This document shows, piece by piece, positions 17,834 to 25,929 of a stretch of DNA of 64,000 bases (position 1 is its first letter; every line of letters begins with the position of its first letter). This DNA is from Roseococcus thiosulfatophilus (GTDB taxonomy: Bacteria > Pseudomonadota > Alphaproteobacteria > Acetobacterales > Acetobacteraceae). Both the position numbers and the translations under genes were made by a program. Under the pieces are notes generated by a model. It was not told the DNA's origin. It did no database searches and was given only the letters and a program-made list of their open reading frames with translations. The stretch is from contig NZ_JAFFQY010000055.1 of assembly GCF_017311575.1 (NCBI RefSeq), positions 1 to 64,000 on the forward strand. The letters run 5' to 3'.

Positions 17834-17859
17834 CCCCGCGCGGTCCGTGGCGCGCGGGG
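17834..17859 (-). terminator. Strong GC hairpin between scaffold and capsid genes
   Basis: A perfect 9-bp inverted repeat, CCCCGCGCG and CGCGCGGGG with an 8-nt loop, lies in the 222-bp gap downstream of the scaffold stop and upstream of the capsid start. No T-run follows, so it may be an attenuator or an mRNA-stabilising element that raises capsid over scaffold expression, not a true intrinsic terminator. The remaining gap shows no gene. Confidence 0.5.
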
Positions 17860-17909
17860 TGAGAATTACCAGGGCGGAATCGCCCGTTGCAATGTCAGAT
17901 TTGGTGAAG

Positions 17910-18737
17910 TCAGAGGACGCCCTGCTTCTCCAGCTCCGCGATGCGCGCTTCGCCGCGCTTCACCATGGCCATGTCGTTGGTCTTGTAGCCCTCGGTCATC
18001 ATGCGCTTGGCGTCTTCCAGGCTGCCCTTGCCGTCCTCCAGCGCCGTCACCGGGATGGGCTTTTCGCCCGTCAGCTGGCGCAGCTTGGCCAGGGCCCGCA
18101 CGCCGTCCGCATTGGTGACGCCATAGAGGGCCTGGGCCTCCTCGCGGGACAGGATGCCGCGCTGCTCCAGCCCGCCCATCCAGCTCTTCACGTCGCGCAG
18201 CACGGCCGGGCCCTCGGGGCCCAGCCGCTTGATCTCCTCGGCGTAGCGCTGCTGGATCACTTCCGGGCTGGCGGTGGCCTGCTGCTGCTGCATGGCCTCG
18301 GCCAGCCGTGCCAGATAGGGCTTGGCCAGCGCCTCCAGCTGCGCCTGGGACAGGCCGTTCTCATGCGCGGCCTTCCGCACGTCGGACCAGAGGGGGTCAT
18401 CCGGCTTCACAGCCTCGGCCGGCAGGCCCTCGATGGCGGGCAGCTTGTAGTCATCGGCCGCCTTCGGCACGTTCTGCGCGCCGCGGCTGATCTTCAGGCG
18501 CAGCTCGGCCACGGTGCGCGCCATCTGCTCGATGCGCGGCTCGCCCTTCTCGGCGTCCCAGAAGTTCTCCGGGATGTAGTCCGGCCGGCCCGGCTTGCCG
18601 TCCTCGGTGGGCGGCGGCGGTTCGCCGGCCGCGTCGAAGATGCTGCCGGGCGTGGCCGGCGGGGCGGCGGCCTCCGGCGGGGGCGCGCCCTCGGCGGGGG
18701 CGCCGGTGTCGGCGGGGGCGGTCTGGGTTTCGCTCAT
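17910..18737 (-). CDS. Capsid scaffolding protein (275 aa)
   Basis: This is a capsid assembly scaffold. The N-terminal 55 residues are proline/alanine-rich and disordered; the rest is predominantly charged helix, ending in MVKRGEARIAELEKQGVL, the basic/coiled-coil tail that usually binds coat protein. The segment YIPENFWDAEKGEPRIEQMA is a recurrent scaffold signature. The gene lies between portal and capsid, the standard podovirus order, and overlaps the upstream 76-residue gene as ATGA. Composition, length and position agree. Confidence 0.85.
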   Translation of the reverse strand: MSETQTAPADTGAPAEGAPPPEAAAPPATPGSIFDAAGEPPPPTEDGKPGRPDYIPENFWDAEKGEPRIEQMARTVAELRLKISRGAQNVPKAADDYKLPAIEGLPAEAVKPDDPLWSDVRKAAHENGLSQAQLEALAKPYLARLAEAMQQQQATASPEVIQQRYAEEIKRLGPEGPAVLRDVKSWMGGLEQRGILSREEAQALYGVTNADGVRALAKLRQLTGEKPIPVTALEDGKGSLEDAKRMMTEGYKTNDMAMVKRGEARIAELEKQGVL

Positions 18738-18964
18738 CGGCTGTTGTCCTCGCTCATGCGGATCAGTTCGGAGAGGATGGATTTGCGCCCCTCGCGCCAG
18801 GCGGTTTCCTCGAAACTCATGCCCGGCACGAAGCTCGGCTGGGCGCGCTCGGCCTCCAGGGCCAGCAGCAGGGCGCCATGCACCCGGTCATCCTGCATCG
18901 CATCGCGCAGCATCTGCCCGCGCGAGGGCTCGTTGGCGTAGCCAGGGGGCTTGGTGATGTTCAT
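18734..18964 (-). CDS. Hypothetical protein between portal and scaffold (76 aa)
   Basis: I do not recognise this short acidic helical protein. It holds MLRDAMQDDRVHGALLLALE and a C-terminal SILSELIRMSEDNSR. It overlaps the portal stop upstream and the scaffold start downstream by four bases each, which makes it a real, translationally coupled gene in the head module. A head assembly accessory role is plausible from position only. Confidence 0.65.
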   Translation of the reverse strand: MNITKPPGYANEPSRGQMLRDAMQDDRVHGALLLALEAERAQPSFVPGMSFEETAWREGRKSILSELIRMSEDNSR

Positions 18965-20598
18965 GCCGCCTGCCCCTGCTGGCCGCCCACGATCGCGGGC
19001 AGCACATTCCCCACGGCCTGGCCCACCACCGGGCTTTTCAGCAGCGCCTCCTCCTGCTGCGCCTTGGCCGCCGCTTCGTCCTCCGCCTTCAGCTCTTCAT
19101 CGGTCGGGATCAGCTCCTCCCGCACGCCTGCGCGGCGCGCCACGAAGGGGCCCGCGCGTTTGAGGCTGACGGCATGGCGCAGCATGGCCTCGCCCGGCCG
19201 CCCCAGGCTGGCCAGGCTGCCCACCACGCCCAGCACCGCGTCCGCGTCGGCCTGGTTCTGCGCCTGGGCCAATGGGCTGGTGGGCTGCACGCGCACCAGG
19301 TCATCCTTCAGCACGTCCAGCAGGTCGGCCAGGGCCGGAATGCCCGCGAAGGCGCCGGCCTCGTCCAGGATGTCCACGCACCGCAGGATGATGGGCACCA
19401 CCGCATCCGTGTAGAGCCGGCCGAAGGCGCCCGTGTCCGCTTGGAAGCGGCGGATGCGCTCCTGGATTTCCGTGGCGCTGACGTTGCTCTTGACCTCGGG
19501 CGGCAAGGGGTCATCGAACATCACCAGCCGCACATTGCTGCGCAGCCGGTCGGCCAGGCTTTCGGACAGGCGATAGTTCCCGGCCATGGGCAGGGCCGCC
19601 AGCGACGGTCCCAGGCTGCCGCCATTGCTCCGCACCGGGATGATGACGCCGGGCGCGATGCGCACCGTGTCCGGGTTCAGCACGCCGTCATCCACCCCCG
19701 TGAAAGCCGGCGTCACCTCGAAGCTGGCCTGCACCAGCGCCAGCTCCACCAGCTTGTTCAGCGTGCGGATGTCGGGCAGCGCCGTGGCCAAAGGCCCGCG
19801 CCCATAGACCTCGCCCGGCGCCTTGGCCCAGCGCGTGATGGCCCAGGGGTTGGTGCGATAGCTGCGCTCCACCAGCACCGCCTTGCTGCCTTCATGCACC
19901 AGGTACAGGCGCCAGTCCGCGGTCTCATGCTCATAGACCGTGGCTTGCAGCAGCTTTATCTCGCGCTCGGGGTCGCCCTTCTCGGCATCGGCCAGGGCCT
20001 GGGGCAGGTCTGTGATGTCGGGATAGGTGCGGCGGATCAGCCGGGCCGCCAGGGCCTGGTCGTTGAAGATGCCCTCCACGGCGCCGAAGGGCCCCTCGTC
20101 GAAGGCAATCTGGCCAGACGTAACCGCCTGGAAGCGCAGCAGGGGCGCGCCGCTGCGCCGCGTGGCGAGGCGGCCATTCTCCACCATCATGGCGCCGGCG
20201 CCGCCCGCCAGGTCCATGCCCCACTCGTTCACCACCTGGTCGAAGTTGGACGCATGGATGTGGCGGAACAGGATCTCGGTGGCCTGTTGCAGGGCGCCGC
20301 GCGCCACGCGGGCGGGATTGTCGTCCGGCTGTTCGGGCGGCAGGTCCAGCTGGGCCCATCGCTGCTGGGGCGGGAACAGCGCCTGCTGAAGGCGATTGGC
20401 GAAGCGGCCCGTGGCCACCACCGCCGTGCTGTCGAACACCTCGGCCTGGCGGTCCTCGCCCAGGCCGTAGCTGCTCCAGCTGTCGCGCTCCGGCATGGCG
20501 AACTTGTTGATGTCCGTCATCAGCGCGCGGAAGGCGTCGCGCTTGGTGCGGGCATTGGCGGCGCGCTTCAGCAGCGCCTCCAGCTTGGCCTCGTTCAT
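18961..20598 (-). CDS. Portal / head-tail connector protein (T7 gp8-like, 545 aa)
   Basis: This is the dodecameric portal through which DNA is packaged and the tail attached. The N-terminus has the helical KRDAFRALMTDINKFAMPERD pattern of T7-like head-tail connectors, followed by RFANRLQQALFPPQQRWAQL, a hallmark block of that family; a C-terminal acidic/alanine-rich tail ends the protein. The length (545 residues) is very close to T7 gp8 (536). The start overlaps the upstream 89-residue gene as ATGA. Confidence 0.9.
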   Translation of the reverse strand: MNEAKLEALLKRAANARTKRDAFRALMTDINKFAMPERDSWSSYGLGEDRQAEVFDSTAVVATGRFANRLQQALFPPQQRWAQLDLPPEQPDDNPARVARGALQQATEILFRHIHASNFDQVVNEWGMDLAGGAGAMMVENGRLATRRSGAPLLRFQAVTSGQIAFDEGPFGAVEGIFNDQALAARLIRRTYPDITDLPQALADAEKGDPEREIKLLQATVYEHETADWRLYLVHEGSKAVLVERSYRTNPWAITRWAKAPGEVYGRGPLATALPDIRTLNKLVELALVQASFEVTPAFTGVDDGVLNPDTVRIAPGVIIPVRSNGGSLGPSLAALPMAGNYRLSESLADRLRSNVRLVMFDDPLPPEVKSNVSATEIQERIRRFQADTGAFGRLYTDAVVPIILRCVDILDEAGAFAGIPALADLLDVLKDDLVRVQPTSPLAQAQNQADADAVLGVVGSLASLGRPGEAMLRHAVSLKRAGPFVARRAGVREELIPTDEELKAEDEAAAKAQQEEALLKSPVVGQAVGNVLPAIVGGQQGQAA

Positions 20599-20864
20599 GC
20601 GCCCAGCCTCCGCTTCAGGGTTTCGGTGCCGCGCGCCTCGGCGCTGTCCACGCCTTCCTCGTCGCCGCCCAGCAGGGCTATGCGGCCGCGCAGCGTGCCG
20701 GCCAGGGCGCGGTTGCGGGCCTCCTCCTGCGCGTCCAGGCGGGCGCGCTCGGCCGCGGTCTCGGCGCGCTGGCGCTCCACCAGCTCGTTCTGGCGGGCCA
20801 GCTCGGCCCGCTGCGCCTCGATGGCGCTGTTGTCCGCCTTCGGCGTGGTGAACAATCCACCCAT
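20595..20864 (-). CDS. Small coiled-coil phage protein A of a paralogous pair (89 aa)
   Basis: This is a short protein upstream of the portal gene. Residues about 15-52 are a strongly charged Gln/Glu/Arg coiled coil; the C-terminal 35 residues hold LRGRIALLGGDEEGVDSAEA and then LKRRLG. The same C-terminal pattern recurs in the adjacent 96-residue protein, so the two are diverged duplicates or a functional pair. A GR-x5-GG C-terminal motif also occurs in small head-tail proteins of other phages. The function is not known; a head-tail assembly role is inferred from position. Confidence 0.7.
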   Translation of the reverse strand: MGGLFTTPKADNSAIEAQRAELARQNELVERQRAETAAERARLDAQEEARNRALAGTLRGRIALLGGDEEGVDSAEARGTETLKRRLGA

Positions 20865-20876
20865 GTCCTGTCCTCC

Positions 20877-21167
20877 CTACTGCCCCAGTTTCGCCTTGAG
20901 CGGCGCTTGGCCGCGCGCCTCGGCCGCGTCCACGCCGTCCACACCGCCCCCCAGCAGGGACATGCGCCCGGCCAGCGCGCCGCCACGCGCGCGCAGCCGG
21001 GCCTGCTCCTCCAGGTCCAGCCGGGCGCGCCGCTCGGCCAGCTCGGCCTGCTCCCGCGCCAGGGACTGCTCGGCCGCGCTGGGCGCCGGCGCCGGCCGCT
21101 CCCGGCCGATCATCCCGAAGAGTTGCGGCGCCCCAATGGTGCTACCGCCGCCAGTTTGCGCTGCCAT
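20877..21167 (-). CDS. Small coiled-coil phage protein B of a paralogous pair (96 aa)
   Basis: The N-terminus is glycine-rich (MAAQTGGGSTIGAPQLFGMI), the middle is a charged coiled coil, and the C-terminus carries LAGRMSLLGGGVDGVDAAEA and then LKAKLG, matching the neighbouring 89-residue protein. The start at ATG 21167 was preferred to a much longer reading from 21536 because it gives the coiled-coil architecture and overlaps the upstream stop. No known catalytic motif is present. Confidence 0.7.
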   Translation of the reverse strand: MAAQTGGGSTIGAPQLFGMIGRERPAPAPSAAEQSLAREQAELAERRARLDLEEQARLRARGGALAGRMSLLGGGVDGVDAAEARGQAPLKAKLGQ

Positions 21168-21595
21168 CAGGCAATCCTTTCCCGCTCGGGCCACACGAAG
21201 CGCGGCACCACGCGGGCACCACGCGCCACCAGCGCCCACCACAACTGGCGCGGCGTGACGATCCACCAGGCGGAGAGGCCCAGCATCGCCTTGGCCACCT
21301 CCACGCAGGTCATGAAGGGGCGCAGCTCGGGCGGCGCCTCCTGTTCCGGGGGCGCGGGCACGCGCAGCGCGCGGGCGTTCCACGCCCACATCAGGCCGCG
21401 CGCCTGGTCCTCGGCCGGGTGGTAGCTCCATTCCACCTTCAGCACCTTGCCGAAGGGCTGCACCACCAGGCTGCCCACCACCATCGGCTGCACCACCACG
21501 ACATGCGCGCAGCGCGCGTCCAGCAGGTGGTGCCACCAGCGCAAGCCCTGGCCGGTGGGGCGCCGGGTGAACAGCAGGAAGAAGGGCTCGGTCAC
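21167..21595 (-). CDS. Hypothetical phage protein, possible papain-like fold (142 aa)
   Basis: The protein is rich in tryptophan and has conserved-looking His and Cys positions: HHLLDARCAHVVVVQP near the N-terminus and TCVEVAKAMLGL followed by IVTPRQLWWAL near residue 105. This His-early, Cys-late layout with a TP-x-x-L motif is reminiscent of circularly permuted NlpC/P60-like or transglutaminase-like phage proteins, but I cannot confirm the family. It starts with GTG that overlaps the upstream stop (GTGA) and lies in the head module. A role in capsid maturation or cell-wall contact is speculative. Confidence 0.65.
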   Translation of the reverse strand: MTEPFFLLFTRRPTGQGLRWWHHLLDARCAHVVVVQPMVVGSLVVQPFGKVLKVEWSYHPAEDQARGLMWAWNARALRVPAPPEQEAPPELRPFMTCVEVAKAMLGLSAWWIVTPRQLWWALVARGARVVPRFVWPERERIA

Positions 21596-21858
21596 GTCAC
21601 GTCCGCGCCTGGCACGGCCTCGCCATCCGGCTGGCCTTCCTGTTGCTCCAGCAGGGCACGCAATCGCCTGCCTTCAGGCAGCAGCGCATAGGCGCTCGCG
21701 CCAGGTGTTTCCCATCTGGCAGCCAGCACGCGGCACCCTCGGCTACTACGGAGGGCGTGCGCAGCCTCATGATCGTCTGGCTCGATGCGCAGCGTACCGT
21801 CGGCAGGCAGATAGAGCAGGGCCTTGCGCTGGCCCGGGGTCAGCTCTTCCAGCGTCAC
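21592..21858 (-). CDS. Hypothetical phage protein (88 aa)
   Basis: I do not recognise this protein. It opens TLEELTPGQRKALLYLPADG and is predicted mixed alpha/beta, with a winged-helix-like look (ALLYL, then a strand and a hairpin). The GTG start at 21858 overlaps the upstream TGA as GTGA, and its own stop overlaps the following GTG; longer readings upstream are not protein-like. A DNA-binding accessory role is possible but unproven. Confidence 0.62.
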   Translation of the reverse strand: MTLEELTPGQRKALLYLPADGTLRIEPDDHEAAHALRSSRGCRVLAARWETPGASAYALLPEGRRLRALLEQQEGQPDGEAVPGADVT

Positions 21859-22133
21859 GTCCGCGCCCCCCGCGACCCGGCCATCCCGCCGCCCTGCTGC
21901 GCGATGCGCCAGGGGTCGGTCTGCCACTTCTCGCGGATCAGGCGGCCGGCATGGTCCGCCACCGTCTCCCCATGCGCCTCGGCGCGCGCCTCCAGCCATC
22001 CCATGAAGAGCCGGTCCAGCGGGACCGCGACATGGGTGGCCACCATATCGCGGGCATCCGCAACATGATCGGCCGGCGCCTGGCCCTCTGTCTCGGGCGC
22101 GCCCTCGCCCTCCACCTTCAGGTTGATGGTCAT
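21855..22133 (-). CDS. Hypothetical phage protein following terminase (92 aa)
   Basis: This is a small acidic helical protein with no named family that I recognise. The segment VPLDRLFMGWLEARAEAHGE is amphipathic, and the C-terminus is basic. Its start overlaps the terminase stop by four bases and its stop is read as GTGA with the following gene, so it is a coupled gene in the packaging/head block. Confidence 0.62.
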   Translation of the reverse strand: MTINLKVEGEGAPETEGQAPADHVADARDMVATHVAVPLDRLFMGWLEARAEAHGETVADHAGRLIREKWQTDPWRIAQQGGGMAGSRGART

Positions 22134-23569
22134 CCGTGTCTCCTCGAAAAGGGGTTGAAGCGCGGCACGCCCACATGCGTCCGCGACGGCTGGGGACGGG
22201 CGCGGCCCATCACCTGCGCCACGCCGCTGCCTTCCAGCAGCCCGTATTGCGCGGCCTCCACCAGGTGGCTGGCCCAGTTCTTCGCGGGGCGGTCGCTGCG
22301 CCGCCCGGCCGTGATGGTGAAGCGGTAGTCACTGGCCAGGGCCCGCGCCATAAGCGTGCAGGACGGGTCCAGCAGCAGCCCCGCCTTCCCGCCGTCCAGC
22401 AGCCGCGTCAGCGGCCGGCGCAGCGCCTCCTCGCGCAGCGTCGGGTCCTGCGTCAGCGCGGGCAGGATGTTCAGTCCCGTCTCCTGGCCAACGATCTCCA
22501 TCCAGCTGGCCTCCCCGGCGGCGCGATCGGCGCCATAGGCGCTGGACGGGTCGGCCCGCGCGATGATTTCGGCACCCGGTGCGCGCTCCGCCAGCAGCTG
22601 CGCCAGCACCTGGCCGAAGCGCCGGGGGCCGGTCACGCCGGCGCCGCTCGCGCCATGGGTGGACAGCTCCGCGAGGCCGCGCCACTGGCCGTCCGGCGCC
22701 TCCTGCCAGAGGAAGGCGGCCGGCGTGCCCCCGGCGTCGAGGCCCAGGTAGCAGCGCCGCCCCTTCACCACGCGCAGCGGCGTTTCCGAGACGTGCAAGC
22801 TGGGGCGAAACTCGGGGTACACCGCCGCCGCGTCGCGGATCAGGCCCGGGATGTTCTCCACGAAGCGCTTGCGCTCATAGTCCGGCAGGATCAGCGCCTG
22901 CTCGCGGTACCAGTTGGGCCCCAGCACGGCCAGGTTCTCGGCCTGGGGCGAGAGACCGGAAGGCTGGCGGAATAGCTTCCACCCCTCGCGCGGCTCCTCG
23001 ATAAGGTCCTGCACCACCCAACTATCGGGCAGCGGTGCGTTGCAGGTGCCCCAGACGCGCTTGGGGTTGATCGAGAGCGTTTCGCGCGGATAGCGACCAG
23101 CGCGCTTGATGAGCGTGGCCATGATGTCCGCGTCCATCAGGTCGCACTCGTCCACATCTGCGAAGCTGAACTCGAAGCCGCGCAGCGCATCGTCCACCTT
23201 CTGGTCACCAAGGCCGCGGAAGTGGACCTCCAGCTCCACCCGGCCGCCGTAGGGATGCGCCAGCGTCATCATGTGGCGCTTGGGGCTGCCCTCCTTGCCC
23301 GTGAAGCTGCCCATGCCGCGCGGATACCAGGCGTGCCAGGACGGCAGGGTACTGCCCTCCATGTCGGTCATCTTCTGACGCATCACCAGGAAGCGCACGC
23401 GCCGCACGCCCGGCTCCGTCTCCGGCCAGCGAAAGGCCTCCAGGACGCCCTTCTGCAAGCCGGTGACGGTTTTGCCTGAACCGGCCGGCCCCATCAGCAC
23501 CGACACGGGCGCCGTGCTGTCCACGAAGGCCGTCGAGACCGGGCCGGGGGAGGACCAGGTGGGGATCAT
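22130..23569 (-). CDS. terL: Terminase large subunit (479 aa)
   Basis: This is the DNA-packaging motor ATPase and headful or cos nuclease. The Walker A motif GPAGSGKT is at residues 27-34, and a Walker B-like FSFADVDECDLM at about 134-145 ends in the catalytic glutamate region. The C-terminal RNase H-like nuclease begins near residue 285 with LGLDAGGT and includes RADPSSAYG. The ATG at 23569 was chosen because it overlaps the previous stop as ATGA and places the ATPase at the N-terminus; a longer in-frame extension is arginine/glycine-rich junk. The short GPAGSGKT P-loop is of the type seen in temperate podoviruses. Confidence 0.9.
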   Translation of the reverse strand: MIPTWSSPGPVSTAFVDSTAPVSVLMGPAGSGKTVTGLQKGVLEAFRWPETEPGVRRVRFLVMRQKMTDMEGSTLPSWHAWYPRGMGSFTGKEGSPKRHMMTLAHPYGGRVELEVHFRGLGDQKVDDALRGFEFSFADVDECDLMDADIMATLIKRAGRYPRETLSINPKRVWGTCNAPLPDSWVVQDLIEEPREGWKLFRQPSGLSPQAENLAVLGPNWYREQALILPDYERKRFVENIPGLIRDAAAVYPEFRPSLHVSETPLRVVKGRRCYLGLDAGGTPAAFLWQEAPDGQWRGLAELSTHGASGAGVTGPRRFGQVLAQLLAERAPGAEIIARADPSSAYGADRAAGEASWMEIVGQETGLNILPALTQDPTLREEALRRPLTRLLDGGKAGLLLDPSCTLMARALASDYRFTITAGRRSDRPAKNWASHLVEAAQYGLLEGSGVAQVMGRARPQPSRTHVGVPRFNPFSRRHG

Positions 23570-23721
23570 GCCTTGCGCACCGCGTAGCGGCTGGTCACGA
23601 CGCGCCAGCCATCGGCGTCGAAGCGCACCAGCACCGAGTTGAGCTTGCCGCGCGCCAGGACCGCGCAGCTCGCGCCCATGCGGTCCTGCCCCCCCAGCAC
23701 GCGGCGCCAGCGGAAGATCAC
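23566..23721 (-). CDS. Very small phage protein upstream of terminase (51 aa)
   Basis: This basic, beta-rich protein (MIFRWRRVLGGQDRMGASCA, then VLVRFDADGWRVV) is read from a GTG whose bases overlap the preceding TGA (GTGA) and ends overlapping the terminase ATG. The coupling on both sides and the GC-rich third positions support it as a real gene. The function is unknown. Confidence 0.55.
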   Translation of the reverse strand: MIFRWRRVLGGQDRMGASCAVLARGKLNSVLVRFDADGWRVVTSRYAVRKA

Positions 23722-24095
23722 GCTTCCACCTTCGGCGGCAACCCACACGCCCGCGCCACCTGCTCGCCGCGCTCCGTCAACCACCAGAAGCTGCTCTCCG
23801 CCGTGTTGCCCGTGCCGCGCCGGTCAGGCCCGCCGCAGCCGTTCACCATGCCGGCGTAGTACATGTCATGCATGGTCTGGTCGGACGCGCGCAGGTCCGC
23901 GCGGGACAGCAGCACCACCATCCCGTGATGCTCCTGGGCGGCCAGCAGCAGGCCCAGGATTTGCCGCTCGCGCCGGGTGCGCGCCGCGCACCACTCCGCC
24001 AGGTTGGGCACCGGGCCGCAGGCGATGCCGGGCGGACCCATCCCGGCGTGCCGGTCAAACTGCACCTTGCGCGCCCGCGAAATCACGTCACTCAT
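23718..24095 (-). CDS. Hypothetical phage protein, candidate small terminase (125 aa)
   Basis: No named family is recognised. Helical, with an HHGMVVLLSRADLR segment followed by ESSFWWLTERGEQVARACGL, which resembles a winged-helix domain. It lies two genes upstream of terL and could be the small terminase subunit or a DNA-binding protein, but the sequence does not show this directly. The start overlaps the helicase stop. Confidence 0.6.
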   Translation of the reverse strand: MSDVISRARKVQFDRHAGMGPPGIACGPVPNLAEWCAARTRRERQILGLLLAAQEHHGMVVLLSRADLRASDQTMHDMYYAGMVNGCGGPDRRGTGNTAESSFWWLTERGEQVARACGLPPKVEA

Positions 24096-25929
24096 GCTCG
24101 CTCACCCCATCAAAGAACAGCTCCACCGGCACCTGCACGCAGCGCGACGTGCGCGGCCCGAAGCGGATGGCGTCGCCCGCCACCGCGCCCGGCGCATCCT
24201 CCAGCACCGACTTCCACCCGCCCGGCGTGCCCGGCCGCGCGGCCCATTGCGTCCGGTCGAAGATCTTGGCCAGCGCCGGGTGCGCGTTCGCCACCGCCAC
24301 CCATCCGGGCGCGGCGCCATCGCCCAGCGGCCCCGGCTCGCGCGTCGGATCGTCGCGCCACCGCCGGAGTACTCGCTTGTGCGCATCCCGCACCGGCACG
24401 AAGCGCAGCCCATGGCGCGCCAGGGCCGCATTCGCCTTCTCGGCCGCCGCGTCGGACACGGGCACCATCTGGTCGCTCTGCTCGTCTTTCACCTGCTTCT
24501 GGAAACAGGCGATATCCAGCAGCTCCGCCACGCTCGTCTCGCTGCGCCCGGCCTCGTCGCGCAGCATGGTGGCGGAGAGCATTTCCACCAGGCGGAACCA
24601 CTGCGGCCGTTCCTCGGCCCGGTCGCTCTGCGTGGTCTGCACGGCCAGCGCGCACCATTCGTCCAGGCTGTCGCTGTCCGGCTCCAGGTCCTGCTCCACC
24701 AGCCAGGCCAGCGCCAGCAGCGTGCCCACCTGGTCGAGGAAGCGGTTGTCCATGCCGCGCTCCGCCAGCGCCGCCTTCCAGGCGTGGCTCGTCTCCGGCC
24801 AGGCCTTCCAGCGGTCCAGCAGCCGGCGGAACAGCCGCCGTCCCAGCAGGCCCAGCGCCTCGGCGCGCAGCAGCGGCGGCGCCGTCCGCGCGGCCGGCTT
24901 CAGCATCCGCAGCACCGTGATGCGGCTCGCGTCCTGGCTCGTGAAGGGCGGCTTCACGATGGAGGCGAAGATGCCGCAGAACCGCGCCTGCTGCTCGCTC
25001 ACGGTCTGGTCCACGCTGGACCGCAGGATGCTGTCGCCCGTCGAGGCCAGCCGCACCAGCTCCAGCATGGAGGTGATGGCCCGGTTGTCCTCGCTCGGCT
25101 CCTGCTCGTCCAGGCTCACGGGCCGCGCGTCATTGCGCAGCAGCCCGCGCACCGCCGCGCTACTCGCCGCGCCCGCCTGCAGCAGGTACCGGTCGCGCTG
25201 CAACAGGTGGCCCAGGGCCTTCAGCAGCGTGGACTTGCCGGACCCGCGCGGGGCCAGCAGCCACACATGCGGCCGCCAGTCCAGCGCACCGCAGAGGAAG
25301 GCCGCCATGCACCATCCCAGCAGCAGGCGCGGCGCCAGAAGCTGCTCTTGCCAGCGCCAGGCGCCGAACAGCGCCAGCAGCTCGGTGGCCGGGCCGCCCT
25401 CGCCGCCGGGCTGCGCCGCCGGCACCGGCCCCTCCCACGCGGGCAGCAGCGGATAGACATGCTCATCCACGCGGCCCAGGTCGTGCTCCTTGCCGCCGAC
25501 CAGCAGCCGGTCGCCCAGATGCACCCGCAGGTCGCCATCCTTGCCGGGCCACACGCCCGCCCCGCGCACATTCCCCTGGGGCCGCCAGGTGCTGCGCCGC
25601 TCCTGCGCCTCGCACATCAGGTGCCGCGCCACGCTGTCCACCTTGAAGTCGGTCACCGCGTTCATGTCGTTGCGGGTCTTGGGGTAGTGCTCGAACAACC
25701 AGCTTTCGACATGCGGGGCGAACAGCGCCGCGATGACGTTCTTGCTGTGCTTCTGCGCCTCCACGCTCACCAGCTGCTGGTTGGCGTTGAGGTAGTGGAA
25801 CACATGCCCGTCACCGCCCAGCGGCGTCACCGGGCAGTCCTCCGGCAGGTGCACGAAGGAAGCGCCCTTGCCGCGCCGCTTCGCGGCCTCCAGCTGGCGG
25901 CGCAGGGGGTTTTCGCGCGTGGTACTCAA
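24088..25929 (-). CDS. Phage P-loop ATPase/helicase, DUF927-like (613 aa)
   Basis: This is a probable replicative helicase-like ATPase. A Walker A GSGKST lies at about residue 230 in LLAPRGSGKSTLLKALG, with a Walker B-like RPVSLDEQEP about 45 residues later. The N-terminal third has HYLNANQQLVSVEAQKHSK and no primase motif, while the C-terminus is poorly conserved. It follows the Toprim primase by two small genes, so the two probably act together in phage replication. The start is proposed as TTG at 25929 because it overlaps the upstream TGA as TTGA and is followed by normal protein; upstream residues in frame are not protein-like. TTG use is inferred. Confidence 0.8.
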   Translation of the reverse strand: MSTTRENPLRRQLEAAKRRGKGASFVHLPEDCPVTPLGGDGHVFHYLNANQQLVSVEAQKHSKNVIAALFAPHVESWLFEHYPKTRNDMNAVTDFKVDSVARHLMCEAQERRSTWRPQGNVRGAGVWPGKDGDLRVHLGDRLLVGGKEHDLGRVDEHVYPLLPAWEGPVPAAQPGGEGGPATELLALFGAWRWQEQLLAPRLLLGWCMAAFLCGALDWRPHVWLLAPRGSGKSTLLKALGHLLQRDRYLLQAGAASSAAVRGLLRNDARPVSLDEQEPSEDNRAITSMLELVRLASTGDSILRSSVDQTVSEQQARFCGIFASIVKPPFTSQDASRITVLRMLKPAARTAPPLLRAEALGLLGRRLFRRLLDRWKAWPETSHAWKAALAERGMDNRFLDQVGTLLALAWLVEQDLEPDSDSLDEWCALAVQTTQSDRAEERPQWFRLVEMLSATMLRDEAGRSETSVAELLDIACFQKQVKDEQSDQMVPVSDAAAEKANAALARHGLRFVPVRDAHKRVLRRWRDDPTREPGPLGDGAAPGWVAVANAHPALAKIFDRTQWAARPGTPGGWKSVLEDAPGAVAGDAIRFGPRTSRCVQVPVELFFDGVSEHE

